DNA of 64,000 nucleotides from Sulfidibacter corallicola (GTDB lineage: Bacteria; Acidobacteriota; Holophagae; Acanthopleuribacterales; Acanthopleuribacteraceae). The notes beneath the pieces are model-generated. The model saw only the letters and a list, made by a program, of their open reading frames with translations, had not been told where the DNA came from and ran no database searches. The stretch spans positions 8,984,256-9,048,255 of the forward strand of contig NZ_CP071793.1 in the NCBI RefSeq assembly GCF_017498545.1, given 5' to 3'. Position numbers and translations under genes: made by a program. Positions 37,698 through 47,379 of this stretch are shown here, one piece after another. Each line of letters opens with the position of its first letter. Position 1 is the stretch's first letter.

Positions 37698-38903
37698 ATG
37701 TACATCAGTCATATCAGCCTTCGCAACCTGCGCTGTTTTCGCCACACCGACTGCACCTTCCGCCACCCGGACGCAGGCGATTCCGTCGGAGAGGGCTCGA
37801 ACAATGTGAACCTGATCGTCGGAGGCAACGGCGCCGGTAAAACGACCCTGCTCAAAGCCATCGCGTTGGCCGTGCTGACTCCCATTCTCCGCGATTGCGG
37901 TTATGTCTCCCACCGCATGGTTCGAGAAGGCATGGGACTTGCGCGCATCAAGGGATCGTTGATGCTGCACGAGGCGGAAGCCGATACACCTTTTCTTTCT
38001 TGGCCGACTTCTCTGGAGATCAAACGGCTCAAGGGCAAGACCGCGCGAGAAACACTGGACACCAAAACTGGCGAGAATTATCTAGCAGCCTACCGCGAGG
38101 ACAATCACCCCTCCTTTTTCCTGGCCGGCTACGGTGCCACGCGGCGGATCGAAACCGGCGAATACAACCTGGGCGCCATTCGCCGCAAACGGTGGTTGCG
38201 CTATCATCGCGTCGTCACTTTGTTCGAGGACAACGAGGCCCTGACCCCCTTGGAATCCTGGCTCCCCCAATATCGCAGCACCAAACGTTTCGATGAAATT
38301 CTCACCTTGATCAACAACTTGCTTCCTGACGGCACGACCCTTTTGGATGAAGATCAGGGCGGTGATTTTCTGTTCAAACACAACGGCATCACCCTTCCCC
38401 TGTCCACCCTATCCGACGGGTATCGCGCCTACATCGCTTGGACAACGGACTTAGTCGCCCACATGGCCGCCTGCGCCCCCGACGGCATGCCCCTGGCGAC
38501 CATGCGTGGGGTAGTCCTGGTCGATGAGGTCGATTTGCACCTCCACCCCGCATGGCAATTACAGATCGTAACTCACTTGAGTAAAACCCTGCCCAACTTG
38601 CAATTTATTTTCACCAGCCATAGCCCCATCGTGGCGGGAACCTTCCATAATCCTCCGCTGGTGATTGAAGCTGAGGAGGACGGCGCCATGGCCGTTCACG
38701 AACGGGGAGAAACGATTCACGGCTTCAACGTCGAGCAAATCCTGCATAGCCCCTATTTCGGTCTGCGAACTACCCGAGCACCCAGTAAAGAGCGTGAACT
38801 GGTCGAGCTGCTACGGGACGCCCAAGCCGGCGACCTGAACGCCGCCCGCCGCTACATGGCCCGAGCCAACGAAACCACATCGCTACAAGAGCCCCAGTCA
38901 TGA
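37698..38903 (+). CDS. ptuA: PtuA-like AAA ATPase (Septu-like module 2)
   Basis: A 401-residue ATPase. Walker A is GGNGAGKTT (residues 42-50), the signature-like motif is LSDGYRAYIAW, Walker B is VVLVDEVDLHLHPAW and the switch histidine is in FTSHSPIVAG. It differs clearly in sequence from the ATPase at 23,230, so it is not a local duplicate. The next gene begins inside its stop with an ATGA overlap and encodes an HNH nuclease, the Septu pattern again. The AGAGAGAAG upstream of the ATG is an acceptable ribosome site. Confidence 0.85.
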   Translation: MYISHISLRNLRCFRHTDCTFRHPDAGDSVGEGSNNVNLIVGGNGAGKTTLLKAIALAVLTPILRDCGYVSHRMVREGMGLARIKGSLMLHEAEADTPFLSWPTSLEIKRLKGKTARETLDTKTGENYLAAYREDNHPSFFLAGYGATRRIETGEYNLGAIRRKRWLRYHRVVTLFEDNEALTPLESWLPQYRSTKRFDEILTLINNLLPDGTTLLDEDQGGDFLFKHNGITLPLSTLSDGYRAYIAWTTDLVAHMAACAPDGMPLATMRGVVLVDEVDLHLHPAWQLQIVTHLSKTLPNLQFIFTSHSPIVAGTFHNPPLVIEAEEDGAMAVHERGETIHGFNVEQILHSPYFGLRTTRAPSKERELVELLRDAQAGDLNAARRYMARANETTSLQEPQS

Positions 38904-39775
38904 TTCGCTTCTCCATCACTCTTGAGGCACTACACCGATTGATTGAGGAGGAAAAACCCGGCTGGGGAGATCGAGCGGCGGACCTCACCAAATCACCATA
39001 CAATCCAGAAACCAACAAATTGAGATCAGGTATTTGGAGCGAGATCAAAGCTGTCTATATGCGGCTCCAACACAACAAATGTGGTTATTGCGAACGCCTG
39101 CTGGAAAGCGAACGATATGGAAAGATTGAGCATGACGTGGAGCATTTTCGCCCAAAAAGCGCAGTAACGAAGTGGCCCACGAGGGCGATCAAGCAGGAAC
39201 GCGACCTGGACTATGATTTCCCGACCGGCAACGCCTCTGCAAGGGGTTACCTCAAACTATGGCACCATCCTTTTAATTTTTTAACGTCTTGTAAACCCTG
39301 CAACACGCCCCTGAAATCATGTTACTTCCCCATTGAAGGCCGCCGCAACACGCGGGCTGGAGATCCAATGCACCAACCGGGAGAAAGGGCGCTGTTGGTT
39401 TATCCTTTGGGTGATTTTGACGAGAATCCCGAGGATCTCATCGATTTTTACGGGCACTTGGCCATCGCCAAAGGTCCAGTTGGTACCCGCCAACATCGGC
39501 GAGCCATGGTGACCATTGATTTTTTCGAACTGAATCGCCATACCTTACAATCCCAACGCGCCGATGTCATCACGCATCTTGATGTCGCCTTTCGGTTGCT
39601 CGCCAATGGAAATGACGAGGATCGCATCGATGCGAATGAGGACATCAAAAGGCTCTGCCGCAACGAATCCCATCACGCAGCATGTGCTCGCGCCTACTGT
39701 CGGCGCTATACCAGCAACCCAACGGAAGCCCGAAAACTCGCCCAAGCAGCGCGGATGTTTCTTACACCAAACTAA
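38900..39775 (+). CDS. ptuB: HNH endonuclease (PtuB-like, Septu-like module 2)
   Basis: A 291-residue protein. The HNH/zinc core is CGYCERLL (Cys61-x2-Cys64), then HDVEHFRPK with the catalytic histidine about residue 82, then FLTSCKPCNTPLKSCYFPIE with a second Cys-x2-Cys and Asn. The C-terminal half is helical and longer than in module 1. Coupling to the ATPase by the 4-base overlap suggests equal or ordered synthesis. The expected role is DNA or RNA cleavage in an abortive anti-phage response. Confidence 0.85.
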   Translation: MIRFSITLEALHRLIEEEKPGWGDRAADLTKSPYNPETNKLRSGIWSEIKAVYMRLQHNKCGYCERLLESERYGKIEHDVEHFRPKSAVTKWPTRAIKQERDLDYDFPTGNASARGYLKLWHHPFNFLTSCKPCNTPLKSCYFPIEGRRNTRAGDPMHQPGERALLVYPLGDFDENPEDLIDFYGHLAIAKGPVGTRQHRRAMVTIDFFELNRHTLQSQRADVITHLDVAFRLLANGNDEDRIDANEDIKRLCRNESHHAACARAYCRRYTSNPTEARKLAQAARMFLTPN

Positions 39776-40520
39776 GCACTGCTCGACTCTGCGTCGGCGG
39801 CCCCTCTCTTGAAATAAATCCGTTTGGAGTTCCCGAATGCCGAAAGATTCGTCGTGCCAGGTCGGTTGGGCACGGCCGGTATGGCCGCTGGCACGACACT
39901 TCGAGGTGATCTGCGTTTCGCAAGGTCGATTGGTAAAAGAGCGAAGCGGATAAGTCGGGCCTAAAAATCTCTCGATGATCGATTTTGAACCCTTCTAGAC
40001 CGCTTCGATTGGTTGAGCAAGCTGCTCAACCTACATGCTTTACGTCGCTTATGCGCATGCGGGTTCTCCAAGCCGGCTCGCTTCGCGTTGTTTCTTTCTC
40101 GAAATCGAGTGGGTTGGCCCGCTGTTGCGCGGTTCTTTTCTGACAAATGGTTGACACAAGCATCAAACCAGGCCGAAATGCGCTCTGAGTGGTAGAGGAC
40201 ATCGGTATGGGAATCCCCCAGGGGAAGGTTAACCATAACTCAGTCAACGAACAGCTCAAACTTACGGAACCATCGGCAATAAGCGCTCTCCGACGAACAT
40301 CGCGTCGAACCGGGACCGCTATTGCCGATTAGGGGTTGGCTCCGCCCGTGACGGACCGAAACGTAACGCCGTGTCAGCAAAATCCACGTTTGCAACTGGA
40401 AGGTGGTCGCGTAGGACGTCTGAAACAGGATTTGGCCGCGATTTCGGCATTCCGGCCCCTGGCTGACCTCACACCGGTTGGAGACGACGGGCGGATTCAG
40501 CGATCCGCCCGCCTCTGGAA
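39776..40520. repeat. Intergenic region with dispersed repeat
   Basis: The stretch 39,823-39,990 matches 50,815-50,990 and 29,570-29,820 (GTTCCCGAATGCCGAAAGAT, AAAGAGCGAAGCGGATAAGT). The stretch 40,000-40,139 matches 50,975-51,127 (GGTTGAGCAAGCTGCTCAAC-like arm, then TTGTTTCTTTCTCGAAATCG). The remaining part, up to 40,520, contains no gene that I can support. Confidence 0.75.
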
Positions 40521-41771
40521 TCAGGCGTTTTTCTCGGCCGCGGCGAGCTTCACGCAGAGGGCCATGACCTCGGTCGCCTCGAGGATCGCGGGCAGGCTCG
40601 GCATCGAAGGCGCGATGCGAATCGTCTTGTCGTCGGGATCGTGACCGTTCGGGTGGGTCGCCCCCGCCGGGGTGAGCTTGACGCCAGCCGCACCGGCCAA
40701 CGCCACCACGCGCTTGGCCAATCCCGGCGCCGTGTCGAGACAGATGAAATAACCGCCGCGCGGTTGGGTCCAGGTAGCCAGGCCGGTTCCTTCCAATTCC
40801 CGCGTCAAGACCTTGCGGACCCCTTCGAACTTGGGCCGCAAAATGGCCGCGTGCCTTTTCATGTGGGCGCGAATCCCGGCCATGTTCTGGAAGAACCGCA
40901 AGTGGCGCAGTTGATTGAGCTTGTCGTTGCCGATCGTCTCCATTTTGACGTGGCCCAACACGTCGGATCGGTTCTCCACACTACAGGCCATGGCGGACAC
41001 GCCGGCTCCCGCGAAGCTGATTTTGCTGGTGGAACCCAACATGATCACGCGGTTGGGGTTCCCGCACTGTTTGCAGGCCTGCAGGATGTTCTTCAACTGG
41101 TCTTCTTGATCGTAGAGGTGATGGTGGGCGTAGGCATTGTCCCACAAGATCCGGAAATCGGGGGCCGCCGTGGTCATCGAGGCCAGCCGATCGACGACCG
41201 TGTCACTGTAGGTCACGCCATTGGGGTTGGCGTACTTGGGTACGCACCAGATGCCCTTGATCGACGCATCCTCGGCCACCAGCCGCTCCACCTGGTCCAT
41301 GTCGGGCCCCTCGTCGTTCATGGCGACGGGAATCATCTCGATACCCATTTCCTTGCAGACGTTGAAATGGCGGTCGTAACCCGGGACGGGGCACAAAAAG
41401 CGGACCGCCGATTCGCGGCACCAGGGGCGCGGGCTGCCAGGCACGCCGTGCAGCATGGCGCGCGCGATGTAGTTGTGCATCAGGGTCAGACTGGCGTTGC
41501 CACCGATGATGACCTCTTCGGCGTCGCATTCCAGAAAGTCGGCGAACAGTCGCTTGGCCGCGGGCAGACCGTCGACCACGCCGTAATTGCGGCAATCGGT
41601 GCCGGCATCGTCCTTGTAGTGGTCGCCATCGACCAGGGTCAGCATGGCATTGGCCAAATCCAGTTGCTCCGGGCCTGGCTTTCCACGGGTCATATCTAGC
41701 TGGAGCTGCTTGGCTTGGACGGCCGCATAGCGCTCCTTCAGTTGTTCGAGGCTTTCTTGGGGATGAGTCAT
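40521..41771 (-). CDS. PLP-dependent aminotransferase, aspartate aminotransferase 1c-like
   Basis: The 416-residue product starts at the ATG at 41771 behind AGAGGAA; the frame is open further upstream but without start signals. It belongs to the fold-type I group typified by the C. glutamicum aspartate aminotransferase (PF12897). The PLP lysine is Lys250 in LGSTSKISFAGAG and the pyridine-binding Asp211 is in LWDNAYAHH. The substrate-region motifs are WCVPKYANPNGVTYSD and, near the end, TQPRGGYFICL. MTRGKPGPEQLDLA near the N terminus is typical of this subgroup. It probably interconverts aspartate/2-oxoglutarate and glutamate/oxaloacetate. It appears monocistronic. Confidence 0.9.
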   Translation of the reverse strand: MTHPQESLEQLKERYAAVQAKQLQLDMTRGKPGPEQLDLANAMLTLVDGDHYKDDAGTDCRNYGVVDGLPAAKRLFADFLECDAEEVIIGGNASLTLMHNYIARAMLHGVPGSPRPWCRESAVRFLCPVPGYDRHFNVCKEMGIEMIPVAMNDEGPDMDQVERLVAEDASIKGIWCVPKYANPNGVTYSDTVVDRLASMTTAAPDFRILWDNAYAHHHLYDQEDQLKNILQACKQCGNPNRVIMLGSTSKISFAGAGVSAMACSVENRSDVLGHVKMETIGNDKLNQLRHLRFFQNMAGIRAHMKRHAAILRPKFEGVRKVLTRELEGTGLATWTQPRGGYFICLDTAPGLAKRVVALAGAAGVKLTPAGATHPNGHDPDDKTIRIAPSMPSLPAILEATEVMALCVKLAAAEKNA

Positions 41772-42306
41772 GGTAGGTTCCTCTTCATCGTAGTTTGGGG
41801 GGAAACACAGCGTCAACCGCTGGAGACGATGGCGCGGGGATCGGGTCGTCGAACCGGAGGCGCAACGACCCGCTTCGGGGCTTTGGCGAGCGTCGCGAAC
41901 TTGGCGAACAAAATAGCACACTTCGGGTGATGGGGCTCCCTTCGCTGGCCAGTTAGTGCTCTCATCCAGGAATCGGGTTTTTCTGCAAACGCTCCCCTGA
42001 ATCTGAAGGGTTGCCCATACCAACTGGCATCGGCAGTCAGGTCTCAGGCGCCGGCTCATTCCCTTTGACCAATGATCTTGCCGAGACCTGACGCCTGATA
42101 CCTGATATCGCGCCCTTCCAACCGGATCGCTTGGGTTGTTGACATGATTTCGTTCCTGGATGGGCCTGATGATTCGTGTCAATCCGTGTGATCCGTGGGC
42201 AGTTTTTTCCAATGAACGGGAAGATCTATTGCGAGCACCAGGTGACGCCTCGGAACCAACGCCGAGATCAACTGGCAAGATCTCTATCCCACATGATTTC
42301 GAGCGC
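41772..42306. repeat. Intergenic region with a short shared repeat
   Basis: No gene is supported. The stretch near 42,070-42,110 (ATCTTGCCGAGACCTGACGC then CTGATACCTGATATC) resembles 45,962-46,000 (ATCTTGCCGAGTCATGCCAC then CCGATACCCGAG). Both recall the GGTATCA strings at 1,532-1,579. They are probably members of one small intergenic repeat family. Confidence 0.5.
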
Positions 42307-45300
42307 CTAGGGCACCGCGATCGGGAGATCGATCTGGAAGGTCGCGCCCGTGCCGGGCCCGTCGCTGTGCACCGAGATCTTGCCCTTCATTTCGGAAATG
42401 ACGTTGCCGCAATAGTGCAGGCTGAATCCGTGACCGTGCTTCTTGGTCGTGTAGCCCTGGTGGAACACACGGGTGATGTCTTCGGGTGCGATGCCGGCAC
42501 CGTTGTCGGTAATCTCCAGGCGCACCCAGTCGCCGTCCTTCCGAAAGGTATGGATCCTGACCTGTTTCTCGCGCTCCCCTACCTGAACCGTGGACTCCCA
42601 GGCGTTCTTGACCAGGTTCCCCAGGGCCCGCAGCAATTTGGTCTTCTGCACCCTAACCAAGGGTGAATCGCTGATCTCGGTGACCAGGTTGACGCGGTTC
42701 TCGCGAATGCTGTCGGCCTGCAGCAACACCGCCTCGTTCACCAGCTCCCGTACTTCGACGACCTCGTACCTGTCGTTCTGCTCGGTCAAGGCCTGCTGGG
42801 CGCGAATCACCTCGTTGAGTTCCTTGACGTTTTCGGTCAGCCGCTGACCCTCTGCCGCCAGATCGATCCTCAGCCGTTCCAGACTCTGGGCCGTGCGCTC
42901 CACGAACGGCACCACATTGACGCCACGGGGATCCTCCGAAAGGAATTCACCGAGGTGGTCCTGGTTTTCGACCAACAATTCGCCCAGCCGCGTCATTTGC
43001 TCGGTGGGCAACTTGTGGGCGAAATCGCGGATCAGGCCGGCCGAGACATTCACCCCGTTGAGGCCGTTGCCGAGGTTGTGGATGACGTCGGCCGAGATCT
43101 CGGCCATGCCGGCCAGGTGGGCCGCGCGGACCAAATGCCCCTGTGCCGCCTGCAACTCGCGGTTGGTTTTCTCGAGCGCCTGGGTCCGGGCGCGAACCAA
43201 CTCCTCCAACTGGTTCTTGCGCGACTCGACCTTGCCCAGACGCAGTTGGTGCCCGCCAAAGATCAGCAACACGAACATCACCAGGGCGAACGCATAGAAC
43301 ACCTTGGTCTCGTAGAAATACGGCTCCAGGTAGAAGGAGACGGAATCGCCCACTTCGTTCCAGACACCGTCGTTGTTGGCGGCCTGCACGCGGAACCGAT
43401 AGTTCCCTGGCGGCAGTGCGGTGTAGTAGTGAAAGCGCAGGTTGCCGATGTCCTCCCAGTCCTTGTCGAATCCTTCCAGTTGGACGCGGAACCGCACCTT
43501 GGCGGGCTCCTCGAAACTGATCCCGGTGAAATGGAACGCGATCTTCTCGGTTTCCGGGGGGAGCCGGCGCCGCGCGTCAGGCGGCACTTCGACGCCGTCG
43601 ACCAGCACCTTGGTAACGTAGGTCGGCGGTTTCCAGGGGTTGCGGGTGCCCTGCGAGGGATCGAGGACGATCAGCCCGGTCATCGAGGGCATCAACAGGC
43701 GACCGTCGGCCGTGCGCCAGCCGCAGGGGCTGCTGCCGCCGTTGCATTCGACCAGCCCCTTGTCACCGCGCGATCCGAATACGGTGCTGGTCAGACGGTC
43801 GAGGCGGCCATCCGCCACGGCGTGGAGGTCGGCCTGCGAGACCCGAAAGAACCCGTCGTGGGTGGTCATCCAGAAATGGCCGCGGCCGTCGTCGAGAATC
43901 TTGAATAGGATATCCTGGAACAGCCCGTGATCGCGGGTCACCGTGCTGAACTGCCCGTCGACCAAGCGGTTCAGCCCGCCGTAGGTGCCGAACCAAAGGG
44001 CGCCGGTGTCGTCCTCCAGAATGGCGCGTACCGAGTTGTTGGCCAGGCCGTTGTCGGTCGTGTAGGAGCGAAATTTGCCGTCCGCATAGCTGCTCAGCCC
44101 GTGGTCGGTGGCGATCCAGATCGTGCCCTCGCGGTCTTGGTAGAAGGCGCGAATGACTTCGTCGGTCAGACCGTCGGCGGCGGTGTAGTTGGTGAAGCGT
44201 TGCCCATCCCAGACGGCGACCCCGGTCTTGGTCCCGACCCAGAGGTTGCCCTCGCGATCTTCCATCAGGGCGCGGATGTAGTCGCCGACCATGCCGTCGC
44301 GTTTGGTGAAGACCCGCACGCGATCGTCGCGCAAGCGGCCCAAACCGTAGCGCGTGCCGGCCCAGACGTCACCGTTGGAATGGGCCAGCACCGTGAGGAC
44401 GAATTCGTTGACCAGGCCGTGCTCGCGATTCCAGCTCTTGACCTTGCCCTCGTGCCAGCGGCTGATGCCGCCGCCTTCGGTGCCCATCCACACGGCACCC
44501 TGATTGTCTTCCATCACGCTCCAAACCAGGTTTTTTGGCAACCCGTCCAGCTCGCCCACCACGTAGTACTTGCCATCCTGGTACTGAAAGAACCCGTTGC
44601 GGGTCCCGACCCAGAGGGTCTGTTCGGCGTCCTCGGCAATGGAGTAGATGCCGGTTCCGAATTGAGAGTTCGGCCCGGTATATCGCTGGACCCGTCCCTC
44701 GCGGTAGCGCGCCAATCCCACTTGGCCGGTGCCCAACCAGATGTTGCCGCCGGAGTCTTCACAGATGGCCTCGATCTGTAGGGACCGCGGCTGACTGGGC
44801 ACCCATTCGAACCGGTAGGGCGTTTCATCGACCGCACGGTCGCCCGACGGCAGGGGAATCGCCCGCATGAGGCCGCTGACCCGCGTGCTGACCAGGATGG
44901 TGCCTTCGCGACTTTGAAAGAGCGCCGAAATGTTCTGGCCCCAAACCTCTTCGTGTGCCTCGAAATGCCGAAGCGTCTCCCCTTCCAAGATGCTGAGCCC
45001 CTGATCGGTGCCGATCCAGACCCTGCCCGCATCGTCCGCCAGCAGCGACACGATGTTGTCGGAACCCAGTCCGTCGGCGGTGGTATAGGTGCGGAACCGG
45101 TCGCCCTCCATGACGCACAGGCCATCGCTGGTGCCGATCCACAGACGATCGCGCGTGTCGCGCGCCAGGCTCCACAGGTGCAGGCTGGGCAACCCGTGTT
45201 CCAGAGTATAGGCCTCGAAGACGCCGTCGCGCAGGCGAACCAAGCCGCTGGCGCGGGTGCCGATCCAGAGGGTGCCGTCGGGGTCCTCCAACAGCACTTC

Positions 45301-45576
45301 CATGTAGCCGTCTTTGAAGACCGGATTGAACAGGCGATCGTCATACTGATAGAAATTTTCGAAGGTATGGCCGTCGAACCGCGCCAACCCGTTCTGGGTG
45401 GCTACCCAAAGGTATCCGGATTTGGCCTGAAGCACATCGTTGACGGTGAGCTGGGGCAGGCCTTGGGCGGCGCCCCAAAGCGTGACGCGATACTGGTTCG
45501 GCTCGCGATCGGGGTCGAGTGCGTGAAGGAAAGGCAGTAGCAAAGTCAAGGCGAACAGAGAACGAAAGTGACGCAT
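42307..45576 (-). CDS. Two-component sensor kinase with periplasmic propellers
   Basis: A 1089-residue sensor starting at the ATG at 45576, which opens a signal segment (MRHFRSLFALTLLLPFLHA). About 14 regulator-propeller repeats follow (for example YLWVATQNGLARFDG, LWIGTRASGLVRLRDG), predicted to form two seven-bladed propellers. Then come a Y_Y_Y domain (RVQLEGFDKDWEDIG, LPPGNYRFRVQAANND), one membrane helix (AFALVMFVLLIFGGH) and a coiled coil. The kinase part has HNLGNGLNGV in the H-box region and ATPase boxes NLVKNAWES, ITDNGAGI and KKHGHGFSLHYC. This HNLGN-type kinase group is a divergent histidine-kinase class. No receiver domain is present and no response regulator is adjacent, so its partner is unlinked. 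By analogy the propellers sense polysaccharide-type ligands. Confidence 0.92.
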   Translation of the reverse strand: MRHFRSLFALTLLLPFLHALDPDREPNQYRVTLWGAAQGLPQLTVNDVLQAKSGYLWVATQNGLARFDGHTFENFYQYDDRLFNPVFKDGYMEVLLEDPDGTLWIGTRASGLVRLRDGVFEAYTLEHGLPSLHLWSLARDTRDRLWIGTSDGLCVMEGDRFRTYTTADGLGSDNIVSLLADDAGRVWIGTDQGLSILEGETLRHFEAHEEVWGQNISALFQSREGTILVSTRVSGLMRAIPLPSGDRAVDETPYRFEWVPSQPRSLQIEAICEDSGGNIWLGTGQVGLARYREGRVQRYTGPNSQFGTGIYSIAEDAEQTLWVGTRNGFFQYQDGKYYVVGELDGLPKNLVWSVMEDNQGAVWMGTEGGGISRWHEGKVKSWNREHGLVNEFVLTVLAHSNGDVWAGTRYGLGRLRDDRVRVFTKRDGMVGDYIRALMEDREGNLWVGTKTGVAVWDGQRFTNYTAADGLTDEVIRAFYQDREGTIWIATDHGLSSYADGKFRSYTTDNGLANNSVRAILEDDTGALWFGTYGGLNRLVDGQFSTVTRDHGLFQDILFKILDDGRGHFWMTTHDGFFRVSQADLHAVADGRLDRLTSTVFGSRGDKGLVECNGGSSPCGWRTADGRLLMPSMTGLIVLDPSQGTRNPWKPPTYVTKVLVDGVEVPPDARRRLPPETEKIAFHFTGISFEEPAKVRFRVQLEGFDKDWEDIGNLRFHYYTALPPGNYRFRVQAANNDGVWNEVGDSVSFYLEPYFYETKVFYAFALVMFVLLIFGGHQLRLGKVESRKNQLEELVRARTQALEKTNRELQAAQGHLVRAAHLAGMAEISADVIHNLGNGLNGVNVSAGLIRDFAHKLPTEQMTRLGELLVENQDHLGEFLSEDPRGVNVVPFVERTAQSLERLRIDLAAEGQRLTENVKELNEVIRAQQALTEQNDRYEVVEVRELVNEAVLLQADSIRENRVNLVTEISDSPLVRVQKTKLLRALGNLVKNAWESTVQVGEREKQVRIHTFRKDGDWVRLEITDNGAGIAPEDITRVFHQGYTTKKHGHGFSLHYCGNVISEMKGKISVHSDGPGTGATFQIDLPIAVP

Positions 45577-46201
45577 AGGCAAACGAACCACGGAGAGAAC
45601 GTGCGTCGCGATGCGCCGACGTCTCTTCCGGCCAGAAAAGGGAGGATATGAGGGTTGCGCCATTGTACACCAGTTTGCGTCGTTTTGCGGCCAGGAGAAA
45701 TGATCGGCGCGAAAAGGCGATCGCGCCGGGGCCCGGCAGTGCGGAGGTCTCGTTCGTGTCGTCTGTTTCCTAAGATAAAAATCGGTTCGCTTTCTTATTT
45801 TCCAAACCTGAAAACTCTGAAAGAGGCGCTAGAATTCCAGTTGGGAAGTGCCCATCCAGCAACGGGGGATGTCGCAACCGTTCCTCCGCCTTGGTTGGGC
45901 ACCATGTGCAAACCGGTATCGACAGCCAGCTCTCACGTTTCGACCAATCACCGGGCGATGGGAATCTTGCCGAGTCATGCCACCCGATACCCGAGCCCGT
46001 GCCCATCCTGAAGGACCGACTTGGCGGTTCCGATTTTTCCATTTCCGGCTGGGCACCGGAACGCCGCCCCCGAAGGTCACGCAGTGCCTCGGCGCAGCGC
46101 CCCCACCGTTCGGGATCCACCTCCGGCGCGACCCTCGCAAAAAAGTTTAGACTACCGTTCGAAACGGCGCGTCAGAGGGGGTGGAAAGGGGAAAAGAACC
46201 C
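45577..46201. other. Intergenic region between divergent regulators
   Basis: It lies between the sensor kinase (minus strand) and the sigma-factor operon (plus strand) and must hold both promoters. It includes the short repeat at about 45,962-46,000 shared with 42,070-42,110. Several open frames exist on both strands, but none has a ribosome site or protein-like composition. Confidence 0.5.
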
Positions 46202-46789
46202 ATGGAGCACTTACTCGACACGGAATTGGTGAAACGCGCCCAGAAGGGTGAAGGTCGGGCGTTCGACGTGTTGGTCGAACGGTATCAGGCCAAGATCACC
46301 CGTCTGGTCTACCGATACGTGCACGATACCGATACCGCCTTGGACCTGGTCCAAGACATTTTTTTCAAAACATTTCGCAATTTGATTCATTTCAAGGGCG
46401 AATCCCAGTTCTCCAGTTGGATCTACCGGATCGCCATCAACGATTGCATCGATTACAAAAGACGCCTGAAAGTTCGCAAGGAGCAGTCGCTCCAGGTCAT
46501 CCAGGATCGCGGCTACGACGTGGCCGATCACCGGGCCGAAGCGGACGTGGAAGGCATTTACGCTGCCAAGGATCAGCGCGCCTGGGTCGAAGAGGCCGTG
46601 CGCGACCTACCGCCCAACCAGCAATCGGTCGTGGTCATGAAAATCTATCAAGACATGACCTTCGACCAGATCTCGGAGATTCTCGACGAGCCGGTCAGCA
46701 CCATCAAGAGCCGGCTGTACAAGGCATTGAGCAATTTGGGCAGCGTCATGAGGAGAAAACAAGTGATTGAAGAAGGGGGCTTATCGTGA
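46202..46789 (+). CDS. ECF sigma factor (RpoE type)
   Basis: A 195-residue sigma factor starting at the ATG at 46202. Region 2 is complete (FDVLVERYQAKITRLVYRYV, DLVQDIFFKTFRNL, SSWIYRIAINDCIDYKRR), and region 4 is VVVMKIYQDMTFDQISEIL followed by VSTIKSRLYKALSNL. It overlaps by 4 bases (GTGA) with a gene for a membrane protein carrying an anti-sigma zinc motif. That predicts a classical sigma/anti-sigma pair responding to an envelope or oxidative signal. A third exported protein is coupled in the same way. Confidence 0.95.
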   Translation: MEHLLDTELVKRAQKGEGRAFDVLVERYQAKITRLVYRYVHDTDTALDLVQDIFFKTFRNLIHFKGESQFSSWIYRIAINDCIDYKRRLKVRKEQSLQVIQDRGYDVADHRAEADVEGIYAAKDQRAWVEEAVRDLPPNQQSVVVMKIYQDMTFDQISEILDEPVSTIKSRLYKALSNLGSVMRRKQVIEEGGLS

Positions 46790-47379
46790 GGCATCTCTCC
46801 GAAGAAGAATTGATCGACGTCCTGATGGGGGAACCCCGAGACGACGAACGGGCGCAACACCTGGCCGAGTGCCCACCCTGCCAAGAACGGTTCCGCTTGA
46901 TTTCCGATGGATTGAAAGTGGCCAAGGCCGCCGAACCCATCATCCCGGCCATGCCCAAACGCCACATCTCGTTTGCCCGCTTCAAGCACCGGGCGCTGAT
47001 TCGGCGCACGGCCGCACTCGGCGCGGCGGCAATGTTGGTGCTCTCCTTGCTCGGTTTCCAGTTGAAATTCGATGCACAGGGTTTTTCCATGGGATTCGCG
47101 TTGTTCGGCACGAAGGCCAACAACCAGGAACAGCGCATCGCGGCCTTGGAGGAGCGGCTCCTGGAAGCCATCGAGCTCAATGCCCAACTGACCCAACGCG
47201 AGGTGGATCGCCGATTTGACGCGGTGTACGAGGAGCGCGACGAAAACCTGGGGGTCTTCACCGAGGCCCTGACCGACAAGATGAAGGAATTCGAGCTTAA
47301 AAACGCGGAATACCTTGTCACACTTCGAGAAGACTTGATGCGCGAAGCTCGCAAAAACGAATTAAGGACTCGTCAATGA
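46786..47379 (+). CDS. Membrane anti-sigma factor with zinc-finger motif
   Basis: A 197-residue protein starting at a GTG that overlaps the sigma-factor stop. The N terminus (HLSEEELIDVLMGE...HLAECPPCQERFRL) contains the His-x3-Cys-x2-Cys of zinc-binding anti-sigma domains. One membrane helix follows (TAALGAAAMLVLSLLGFQL, about residues 75-93). A long charged coiled coil (about 105-195) lies on the far side of the membrane. It probably holds the sigma factor at the membrane until a signal releases it; the coiled coil may be the sensor or partner-binding part. Confidence 0.88.
   Translation: MRHLSEEELIDVLMGEPRDDERAQHLAECPPCQERFRLISDGLKVAKAAEPIIPAMPKRHISFARFKHRALIRRTAALGAAAMLVLSLLGFQLKFDAQGFSMGFALFGTKANNQEQRIAALEERLLEAIELNAQLTQREVDRRFDAVYEERDENLGVFTEALTDKMKEFELKNAEYLVTLREDLMREARKNELRTRQ

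Noticed and set aside
42955..45540. Long plus-strand frames opposite the sensor kinase
   Set aside because: They are antisense shadows of a GC-rich propeller gene with clear domains on the minus strand.
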